A stretch of 64,000 nt of DNA from positions 2,020,893 through 2,084,892 of the forward strand of contig CM046352.1 of the NCBI GenBank assembly GCA_025403435.1, written 5' to 3'. Of this stretch, positions 37,151 through 46,483 are shown piece after piece. Each line of letters begins with the position of its first letter. Positions within the stretch are counted from its first letter, which is position 1. The notes beneath the pieces were generated by a model. It saw only the letters and a list, made by a program, of their open reading frames with translations. It was not told the origin of the DNA and did no database searches. A program made the translations under genes and the position numbers. This stretch comes from Artocarpus heterophyllus (Eukaryota; Streptophyta; Magnoliopsida; Rosales; Moraceae).

Positions 37151-37544
37151 TAAATATTTCATAAAAAGGCATTCAAGCAACATCAAAATGCATGACTCTA
37201 TTTATGCTCAATTATTAACTTCAATTATGAGCATTTTATGAACATTCTATAAACTTAAATATTCATTTCTTTCTCAACCTTTATTCTTATTCCTTAACTT
37301 TCTTTATCTTATAACCTTCTTTTTCCTTACTTTACTTTAGTGTTCGTACCAACTCATTAATCATGAGATCATAAACATGATGCTTCCCTTGTGGAAGACT
37401 TGAGACCATCAAACATTGAGGTCCTGTACCTCACCTTTAGGAGGTTAAACTTTAATTTTACTTTCATTACCTCATAACAAAGAGGCTGGTATGACACTTT
37501 CTTTTTATCTTTACATTACCTTCTTATTAACTTTAGTGAGCATT

Positions 37545-38090
37545 TCAAATGCAATCACATCATATGCAATACACTTGCAATTCATAGCTTGTACTATATA
37601 ATTTATTGCATAACAGATGCAACATATTGCATAATAAATGCAACATAAAATGCAAACACATTTTGCTAATCATAATTTGTATCCTAACACTTATTGCATA
37701 ACAAATGCAACATATTGCTTAATAAATACATCATAAAATGCAAACACATTTTGCAAACTATAACTTTTATTCTAAAACTTATTGCACAATAAATGCAACT
37801 TATTGCATAGCAAATGCAACATGAAACTTATAACTTAAACTATTAAACATTTTGCATTGTCGTAATGCAAAACATACTTTCAATACTTTAAAAATCATAA
37901 CTTACACTTTTAAGAAATGTTATGCATATCAATATGCAAATAAACCTTTAACATAATGATTGCAAATTCATTGCAAATCTTTTTCTTGAACTTTAAAACT
38001 TTTTGCATAATAAATGCAAACATACTTTAAAGAAACTTACATAATAATTGCAAACTCATTTGCAATTTATACAAATAAGCATTTAAAAAT
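37545..38090. repeat. Imperfect ATTGCATAACAAATGCAAC array inside the solo LTR
   Basis: Many degenerate copies of ATTGCATAAYAAATGCAA with the self-complementary core TGCA, variable spacing, about 545 bases in total. Confidence 0.65.
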
Positions 38091-40228
38091 CATTTACTTC
38101 ATGCTGTAGGTGAGGTTTGAAACTTACCCAAACTATGCTCTAGCGTTCTCTATTCCGTTCCTTTTCCTTCCATTAGTCGGCCTCTGTGTCCTGATCAAAC
38201 GACAGCCGACTCATTAATTAACTTTCTTTATTATCAATCCACTCGATTGATAATAAAACGTAAACATTAATCATTCTTTCATTTAACGACTAGTATACTA
38301 TCGGTCTACCGTTCTCTTTACTCAACCTTATAAACCGTCAGTTTACATTTCCTTCAATTAGCCTTGTAACCCACCGGGGTTACATTTCCTTTTAACTTTG
38401 TAACCCATCGGTTACCTCTCGTTTACTTAAACATCCCTTATTAAATCTCTGGTCTCATATGACCGTTACGTTACTTAACGTATTACGAAACATTTTTCAT
38501 CTAATAACGTTATGCTAAATCGGAGTACTCGACTCCGTTCTAACCGTTTCCTTCATAATGACGATTTTACCCTTAACGGGTTTTTCGTCAACTTTGTAAT
38601 GTTATAAAACCTATTCTTACATAAAACAGTGTAACAATCACTGATCATGCATTTCATAAATTTCTATGAAAGCATCTAAAATAATTTATTCTAAAACAGT
38701 TCATACTGCATGTGAGATTCCTACTTACTTGAACTCCAAGCTAAGCAGATCCAGTTGTATCTCGCTGCATCTACAGTATGCGAAGCATCATCTGCAATGC
38801 TCCTCGAGCGACCATGAATGGCTAGGAATGCTTCCTGGAGATCATACATTCTTGAAACTGTCATTCTGGACTCCGATACTGCTGTTTGAATCGTCTCGAT
38901 CCGCGTGCAGTCGGTACCGGATGATTTTCATCGGAGTAGAATTTGCTCGAACGGAGGTCACCATTGCATTCAGAGAGTCGAAACGAGTCGGGAGGCGGTC
39001 TCGGATCTTCGATCGGAGGTCCGGATCACAAAATCCCAATTTGGCCTTTGACCGGCGTTGACCGGCCGTTGACCGGCGGCGGTTGGCTCCGTTGAGGGCT
39101 GAGCTCGAGCCTACCCCCCCTAATTCGACCCTCCTGATCGATTGGTGGGGTCAATTTCACCCAATTTGGCCTCCATCTATGCTAATCGAAGACGGGTTTC
39201 ACGGCCAAAATCGGCGGCTCCGATTTCAGTCCTCCGACGACGGTAGCCCAAAATTGGCTTGGGCGTTTCCTTCCCCGTGGCCCTCTGAGTGTTTCCCCTA
39301 TGATGGGACAGCTCAACATCGCGTGGAACGGCGGCTCCACCTCTCCACGACGGCGCTAGGCGGCGGGTCCTGGTTCTCCGGTGACCGGCCGTCGTTTCGT
39401 GCAATTGAGGTGTCGAATTTCTTCCTCTCGGTCCTCTGAAGGTGTTTGTGCCTTCAATTTGGCACAAAACGGCCTAAAACGGCCAACCCGAACACACCCA
39501 CGGTGGCTCACGGCGGGTGTCTTCGTTCTCCGGCGAGGGGCGGCGGAATGGAGCAATTGATCGAGGGGTCTTGCTCACCGTCGCCCTCTGATCATTTTGG
39601 CACCGGCGGTGTGCCACACCGCCGCCATATACGGCGGCTCTGACTGTGGCTCCACGGCGGCGACGGGGCAGCTCCGACGAAGCTGTTCCAGCCAAAATCG
39701 AGCTGGGAAATTGGTACCATCTTGTTCCTCTCCTCACGTTGAGTCCATAGACACCAAGATCACGTCGATTGGTGGTCGGACGGCGGAGAAATGACGTCGG
39801 AAAAATATGGGTTTCACCGCCACTTTGGGCGGCGCGTGAGCCTCCCTCCGGCGGCTATTTGGGTGGCACGACACCTCGTTGGACTCAGCTCAACGAGAGC
39901 TTCCCACTGGTGCGGGAGGTGTCGAAAAATAACGCCGGAATCTCAAATGAGATTTGAGGAGAGAGAGAGAAAATGTAGAGAGAGAAAGTAGAGAGAGAAA
40001 GTGTCGAATTTCCTTTGAATTTTTTGATTTTTTCCCTTTTTTTCTTTTCTTTTTATAAAAGTATAAAAAGAAATTGTGGTCCACACAATTCAATTCTTAT
40101 ACTGCATTGCTCTAATACTGTATAATTTTTCATGTTATTATACAGTATTTTTCATTAAACTGTACTTTGTCTTAATATAATCCTTAATTTAATGCATTAA
40201 AAATGCATTAAAAATCTCGGGTGTTACA

Positions 40229-41083
40229 ATACATGTCTTACCATTTAAGTTTCTAAAAAAAAAAAGGAAATTTTTACAATGGAAAAGGTAATTTTGCTCT
40301 ATCGGTGGAGCATGAATATTGTAGCCGTTGGATTAAATTTTTAACAACCTGATCTAAGATCGGAAATAGTTCTATGTCATACACTGTAAAATTTTTAAGA
40401 TGAACAATCACATATAAAATTGTTCAAATTTTAATTTAACTGCTAAAATACATTAGTGGAATAAATTGCGTTCTCCATCATAACGATAAAGAGTACAACA
40501 TGAAGGTGTCCAATTTCTCTTTTGCTTTTGGAGACGCCTTTTTTTGGCTGTGATATTGTTAAAAGGTCGCCATGAGGGCAGAGACCATGCAGTAAGGCTA
40601 AAAAAACTGAAATTAATGTATCTATTATTGTCGCGATCTGTGACAAATATTGTTGTACATGACAATATGTGGGATCACATGTTTCTTACATACTAATATA
40701 TGTGTGGTGATATTGAACAACTTTACTAACATAAGATTAAAGAGTTTGGTTGCTAAAAGGCCAAGTAAGCAAAAACTGCCAAAGCCCAAATTGTAGAAGA
40801 AGTAGTGTAGTACATGTAACACATAACCCCGAAGATGCTAAAATAGAGACACACCCATTAGGGCCATGTGCAATGACAACCATCACTATAAGATCTGTCT
40901 TGCAATATACTGCACAAATTTAGACCAAATCTGGTCCTCTCCTTTAATAATCAGGCCTTTGAAAGGGATTCTTAGAAAGCTACACAACAACCATTGTAGA
41001 GAGAGAGAGAGAGAGAGAGAGAGACATTTTATGAAAGTGAATTGTGATGCCTATTATAATATATCCACAAATATTATTGCCAC
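40229..41083. other. Intergenic
   Basis: No gene seen. A (GA)n microsatellite occupies 40998-41024, next to the hAT element. Confidence 0.6.
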
Positions 41084-41811
41084 TAGGGGTGTACAAAAAC
41101 CGCCCCGCAACCGTCGGCCGCCCGCAACCGCCGGCCGCCCGCCCAAAAAAAACACTATGCGGGTTCAACCCGCCCATTGGTGGGTTCAACCCGCCCGCCT
41201 ACATATGTTGGCGGGCGGGTACGGTTTTAAATTTTAGGGGGCGGGTTCAACCCGAACCCGCCCGCCTAATTCTTAAAAAAAAAAAAAAAAAAAATCTTAA
41301 TCTAAACCTCTCCCACTCTTCATTCTTTAAAAAGAAAAAGAACATTTAACTTTGTTCATCATTTCATCTGTAGTATCCTGTTATTTTCGAACCCAATGAA
41401 CATGTTTTATGGAAGAACAAGAATTCTTGACTTTGTTCATCACTTCATATATAGTTGATGTTTCTTGTTGCAATGAATGATTATGTTTCTTAATTTGTTG
41501 TGAATATGGTTATTGTCTTTAGGCGTCAAACTTGGTTGTTGTTGAGAATGCTTCATACATTATCGTCTTATATTTTCTACAAATTTTTTTCACTTTTTTT
41601 TAATAAAAAAGAGCTCAAAAAATTATATTGTACATTAGTGTAGACCCAACCCGCCCAACCCGCCCGCACCGCCCGCACCCGCCCGCCCCCAAACCGAAAC
41701 CGCCCGCCACTCCATGGGCGGTTTGTGGGTTGGTTAATCGCCAACCCGCCACTTAAAAAAACCGCCCCGCACCCACCCAAAAACCGCCTACCCGCCCGTT
41801 GTTCACCCCTA
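41084..41811. mobile_element. Non-autonomous hAT element (728 bp)
   Basis: The terminal inverted repeats TAGGGGTGTACAA and TTGTTCACCCCTA match at 12 of 13 positions, and the element is flanked by a perfect 8 bp duplication ATTGCCAC (41076-41083 and 41812-41819). Both subterminal regions are packed with CCCGCC / GGCGGG motifs in opposing orientation, the usual arrangement of transposase-binding subterminal repeats in hAT elements. The middle is AT-rich and encodes no transposase. Confidence 0.9.
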
Positions 41812-41930
41812 ATTGCCACCGAACAGATTAAAAAGTCAACGAAAGTGCGATCTGGATAAAAATATTCTTGTCTTAACTTTCACAAGAATAGTACTCACAT
41901 TTTAATTCCCCAGGTTTATATAGGGTATTT

Positions 41931-42087
41931 GGCGAATGTGTTTAAACTCATGTTTTTAAACTTAAATACAATAAGATATGAGAGCTTTATGTTATAGCAT
42001 ATTTTTATTTTATATTATAGTATGTAGAAGATTTATATGGTTCGTGGTTAAAACTCATGAGTTTGGTCATATTTGCCAAACTAAGGT
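41931..42087. mobile_element. Tourist-like MITE (family 1)
   Basis: Ends TAGGGTATTTGGC and TTGCCAAACTAAGG are inverted repeats, with TTA on both sides. Internal AAGATATGAGAGCTTTAT and TATAGTATGTAGAAGATTTA blocks belong to this family. Confidence 0.65.
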
Positions 42088-43074
42088 TAATTTCCTCTCC
42101 TTCAGGACAATGAAAAAAAAGGATCATTTCACAAGAGGACATATTCTATTGTAGTGCATATTTTTTAATGTTAGATATAATAATTCACATCTAAATATAA
42201 ATTACAAAACCAACAAGACTTGATAAAGATTAATAAGTAATAATAAGTAGAGCGAACAATGTTGGCTGAACAAAAAACATACGACTTGAGAAGGTAAGAT
42301 CTTCGATTTGTTGTTGGGAAAAAAGAGCTTTAACTGTAATTTAAAACCTAACATTTTAAAACAAAGTCCTATTAATAAAAACATTTCTTTGCAAACCTTA
42401 CCATAGAATTTCAATTATTAAAATGAAGGTAAATTGGTTGGCCACGGGAAGAAAAAGGATCTAAATGTGAATATATACAAAGATAGGCCAAAAACGAATA
42501 TCGTTTGTAATGGAGGCATTGGCTGCAAATATAGAGCCTATTCTTAAAGCCATCTTTATCTGGTTGTTCTTTCTCAAAACTCTTTTATCATGGGGGTCCC
42601 CTTTTTGATTCCTTTCGTGTGTGTTTATCCTTCTTTATTGCTACCGTGTTACCTTATCTCTTTATCCACCTTTATGTAATAAAAGCAAAGAATATGTCTT
42701 TTAAGTAATGTCACCTTTTCATTTTGCCTTCACTTTTTGCCCCACGTTTAGCTTAATAATATATTTCCTGCCCTGCCTTCTTGGAAGTCAGAAAAGTTAA
42801 TAACTCAATGAGAAACAAAACAAGCACAACAATTGCACTCCTTTATTGATTTATACACAAATTAGACAAACATAGAGCACTCACTTTTGTAACATAGTTT
42901 TTGACAAAATAGAGAAATGCTAATTGCACTTGCAGTTACTCGCGAGCGTAAAATCTAAACTATTATACACTCATGAGTGCAGATAGCATTCGTTACATAT
43001 TTTCTAACCGAGTGGTGAATTTTTCTGTATACTAAAAATCTAAGTTCTAATTAATTACCACGATGACTTAATGA
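42088..43074. other. Intergenic
   Basis: No gene or clear mobile element recognised. The last few hundred bases lie downstream of the DUF1685 gene and may contain its 3' UTR. Confidence 0.5.
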
Positions 43075-44063
43075 TTATTCATGTTGAATTTCAGATGCAA
43101 CAATTCTAGCCCAAAACCTTAGGTGTTTCTTCATGTCAGACTCAGCTGAGACTGTTGGAACTCTTAGGGGGTGTTTGGAAGGTGGTGGGAACCGGTGGTG
43201 GGAACCACTTTTACTGTAGCATGTGAAAGCTTTACACTGTAGCAATTTTTTAAATTATTACTGTAGCATGTGAGAGCTTTACACTGTTTATAACTGAGTT
43301 TGTGGTGGGAACCGTGGTTCCCACCACAATGCCAAACAGGGGGTTAGATTTAGTAGTGGTGAACCTGGTCTCTTTATAAGCCAAGCTTCGGATAAATATG
43401 GCCTTATTACACCTCCCTCTTCTTCAACTTGATCATCTTGTCCTTCATAACTTTCGGAATCATTCTCTTTGCTTTTGTACACTTTAAGCCTTTGTAAACC
43501 AGGTATTAAGCTCATCATTCTTGGGCATAAGTGCTCTTTCTTGAATATGAATCCAAGATCCATAAACCCTTCAACTTCTCTTAGTTCTAGCTCTTCCAAA
43601 CTCCTGCAGCTCATGCATTTCTCTAGTACTCTAGTACTTGTTGCACCCGAGAGTCTCCCATTCTCCGCGCATTTTTGGCTTGTTGGCGACGAAGAATGTG
43701 AGCGTCTTTTTGAGTTGGTGAATTTTGATCTCTTTTTATCACAACAACAAACATCAGAATTTAAGCTTAAATTTTTATAAGTGATAGAGAATTGTTATTA
43801 GTATAATACTTGAGAGTAATTATTACCTGAGGAGTTTTTGGTGGTGATTCTGATGAGTAATCTGTAGTAGGCGATAATTTTTCATCTTTTTCATCTTCAA
43901 GAGATGAAATGGGGTCTTCAAAAGAATCTGTGCTTAAAACAGGCTGAGGTGTTTCGTGGCTTCGTGAGGCGATTAGCGAAAAGGGTTGAGAGAGAAGAAT
44001 GATTTGGTGGAACCAAAGATGATCCATGGCTCCCAAAAGAGACATGTAGTAGTTATTAGCCAT
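43075..44063 (-). pseudogene. DUF1685-family plant gene with its C-terminus displaced by a MITE
   Basis: Exon 1 runs from ATG 44063 (MANNYY) to ...KTPQ|GTAATA near 43827; an in-frame ATG at 44027 (MDHLWFHQ) or at 44108 is also possible. Exon 2 begins about 43739 after AAAAAG and reads RSKFTNSKRRSHSS ... CRSLEELELREVEGFMDLGF ... LIPGLQRL ... IRPYLSEAWLIKRPGSPLLNL, the hallmark motifs of the uncharacterised plant DUF1685 family. After SPLLNL the frame enters a 177 bp MITE and ends at TAA 43288, adding about 15 foreign residues. Beyond the MITE the same frame resumes with RVPTVSAESDMKKHLRFWAR and ends at TAA 43075-43077, so the loss is the last 32 codons or so. Everything before the insertion is open, so a near-full product is possible. 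Function is unknown. Confidence 0.82.
43167..43343. mobile_element. PIF/Harbinger-like MITE (family 1) in the DUF1685 coding sequence
   Basis: 177 bp; ends GGGGGTGTTTGG and CCAAACAGGGGG share the inverted core TGTTTGG. TTA occurs on both sides (43164-43166 and 43344-43346). The interior has two copies of TGTAGCATGTGAGAGCTTTACACTG (split by an A/T tract) and inverted GGTGGGAACC ends. It is the best preserved copy of this family in the window. Confidence 0.9.
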
Positions 44064-45647
44064 GAAGATGAGGGAAAAGAAGAGAAGAAGGGAGGGAAGA
44101 GTTTGCAAAAGAAGAAGCTAAATAAATACATAGTGGGAGTTGTGGTTGTACTAAAAGAAAAAAAGAAACAAGTGAATGGAAATGAAAGTGGGAAAGTTAA
44201 GTTCAAGTGGGGGAACCACATAGAGTATAATTGAAGGGTGTGGTCAGGAATGAAGAATTGTCCACTCTCTCTCTCTCTCTCTCTCTCTCAATACAACATT
44301 CCAAGAAACAAGTGTACCCCAGCCTATCACAAAGACAAATCATCTTTTTATGAATGTTACATGACTACAAAATTTCAGGTCAATGTCTCCCACATAGTGC
44401 CACACTAATAGGATCCCAAGAAAGAAAAAACGACGGTAAATCTTAGAAAAGCCGGGTAAAAAACAAGGGAATTCTTATAGTAAAAACTGTCTCTTACTTA
44501 CCCGTAGGAACTGCTATTTAGCTGTTGTAATAACTTTTTATCAGTTTAATCTTTAATTAGAAACAATTCTTGTCACGCGTCGTAAAATTCTGACATGAAC
44601 ACTCATAGATTATACTGTTAAAAAATCAATTTATTAGCTACCCTAGAAAGAAACTCCAGGGTGGGTTTTGAAGAATTTTACTCGTAATTCTTACTGTACT
44701 TTTCGGTTATAAAATCATTTTTCTTATAGTTGTGTATAGTATGTACCACGTACAAAGATCAGAGACAGAAATTATAAGCATGTGTAGACATGCATTTGTG
44801 TTTATCAGTTGTATCCAAAATGTGACTTTTGGGTGAGCCGAGAAGGCACTTGTGTAGGATTTCAATCAATTTGGAGGCACCAGAATCAAATGTTGTATGT
44901 GAAAAAGAAGTTTGACTCAAAGAAAGTGTAAGTGTGTTTATAAAGCTAATAAAGGAGAGATGCTTTAGATGCTCATAAACAATCACCTTTTTAAAAATAA
45001 CAGTAAATTTCAGTTTTTCTCTTGAACAATTTGAGAGCAAAGGCCACTCCAAGTAGACAAAGGAAAGCTTGCAAATAAGGGAAAGCTAGATTTCGACCAA
45101 AATGTCTGGTTTGGCTAGAGATTGCTAAATTTTATATAGCAGCTTCCAAATGGTCTTTATATGTCACAATTTCTGTTTTGTAGATGTGTGATTTGTTTTT
45201 AATGTATTAAATCTGAGTTCAAATATCAAGAAATAGTAATTTAAGAAGAAGGAAAAAAAAAAAAAAAAACTAGACTCTATACTGTGGCCTTATCCATTAT
45301 ACTTAAAAAAAAAGTGCCTTAAATTAATCATTTGTGGTAGTTTATAATCAATGAAACTCTCCAGAAGGGACTAAAATTTCAATCTTCTTGGAAAGTTTTT
45401 CCACACTACTAGTGATGTTGTGATTTAGGATATTCTTCCCAAGGAAAATATTCAGGAAAGAGAACATAAACTAGGACATTTGTGCAAAATTAAATTTTTA
45501 TTGAATATCTTATGATCTCTGGTGGGAAGATAACAATATAGTGCTTTCCCTTTTTTTGGACTTACCATAAGTCTAATAAGAAAATCAGAAAAACATATCA
45601 ACAAAAGCATAGGATATAGCCAAACATTAAAATATAGATGTAGTTCC
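44064..45647. other. Intergenic, upstream of the DUF1685 gene
   Basis: Probably the DUF1685 promoter at its lower end. It contains a (CT)n microsatellite at 44264-44289 and an A-run near 45252-45268. A 97-codon minus frame at 44759-45052 shows no family resemblance. Confidence 0.5.
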
Positions 45648-46424
45648 TGTTGGGTAATTAGACGACTCCTAATTCCAAGGATCGCAAGAACGAACAATTG
45701 CAGAAAATAAATAGGAGAAAAGAAGAAAAAAAGAGACACCAAATTTTTATACAGGTTCGTCCAAATTTGAGACTACGTCCTGTTTCTGCCGCTTGCAGAT
45801 TCCACTATGATGAAGGAGATTACAGATTACAAGAGCAGTTTCTCACACACTCACAAATTGTGCTTACCAAAACTCTCTTCTATCTAACACCCAATGGGAA
45901 TTTTTTCTCTCTCAAGGATGAAGCTCTCAAGAATTATGCCTCTCACAATTCACACACTTTTCACACACACAACCCTAGCCACCTTGTGTCTATTTATAAC
46001 CAAAGGAGGAGAAAATAGCAACTAATGGGAAACCCTAGTGGTTTCCCGTTTTTGGGACCTTTGAATTCGACTTTGATTCAAAACACATCGCGCAGCACAG
46101 CGCGTCAGCGCCGCGGCGCTCGAAACGAGCGCTGTGGCGCTCCCCTGCGGCGCCTAGGCGCTCTTCACCTGGCGCCTAGGCGCTCACCACTCGACGCCTC
46201 GGCGTTGTCTTCCTGGCGCCTAGGCGCTCTCCACATAGCGCCTAGGCGCTCTTGTCCTGGCGCCTAGGCGCTCTGCACTTGGCGCCTAGGCGCCCTCGCC
46301 CCAGCGCCGCGGCGCTCTTCTGCCAGAGCCGCGGCGCTTGCTTTCTGCCTTCGAGGATGCGTTTTTCTCCCTTTTTCTTCCTTTTGCTGGGTTGTAAACT
46401 TGATTTGGCTCCACATCTGCAACA
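45648..46424 (-). repeat. Copia 3' LTR
   Basis: 777 bp, nearly identical to 49152-49928. Contains the 22 bp palindromic-core minisatellite at 46107-46346. Confidence 0.95.
46107..46346. repeat. 22 bp minisatellite with palindromic core GCGCCTAGGCGC
   Basis: About eleven tandem units of 21-22 bases, each carrying GGCGCCTAGGCGCTC or a variant (GCGCCGCGGCGC, GACGCCTCGGCGTT), separated by about 7 variable bases. The core is self-complementary in almost every unit. The same array is at 49611-49850 in the other LTR. Confidence 0.92.
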
Positions 46425-46483
46425 ATCTCCCACTTGGAGACTAATCAATTCACCATGTCTCCCACTGCAGCGGCAACGACTTC

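Larger units (their letters stand above)
36239..40228 (-). mobile_element. Solo LTR, about 4.0 kb, minus orientation
   Basis: On the minus strand it starts TGTAACACCCGAG (40228) and ends GGGTCGTCACA (36239). The flanks are ATACA (36234-36238) and ATACA (40229-40233), a perfect 5 bp duplication. There is one LTR and no internal region, as left by recombination between the two LTRs of a full element. Its GC-rich middle (about 38800-40010) closely matches, in reverse complement, the LTR at 56632-60354 (about 58045-59170), while the outer parts differ. It also holds AT-rich arrays at 36775-37150 and 37545-38090. Confidence 0.88.

Noticed and set aside
36239..38100. Regularly spaced repeats considered as a CRISPR-like array
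   Set aside because: The units are degenerate, AT-rich and unequal in length, inside a plant LTR; there are no identical repeats with unique spacers.
39083..39794. Overlapping plus and minus frames of 60-118 codons
   Set aside because: They lie in the GC-rich module of a solo LTR; the matching module in the other LTR does not keep these frames open.
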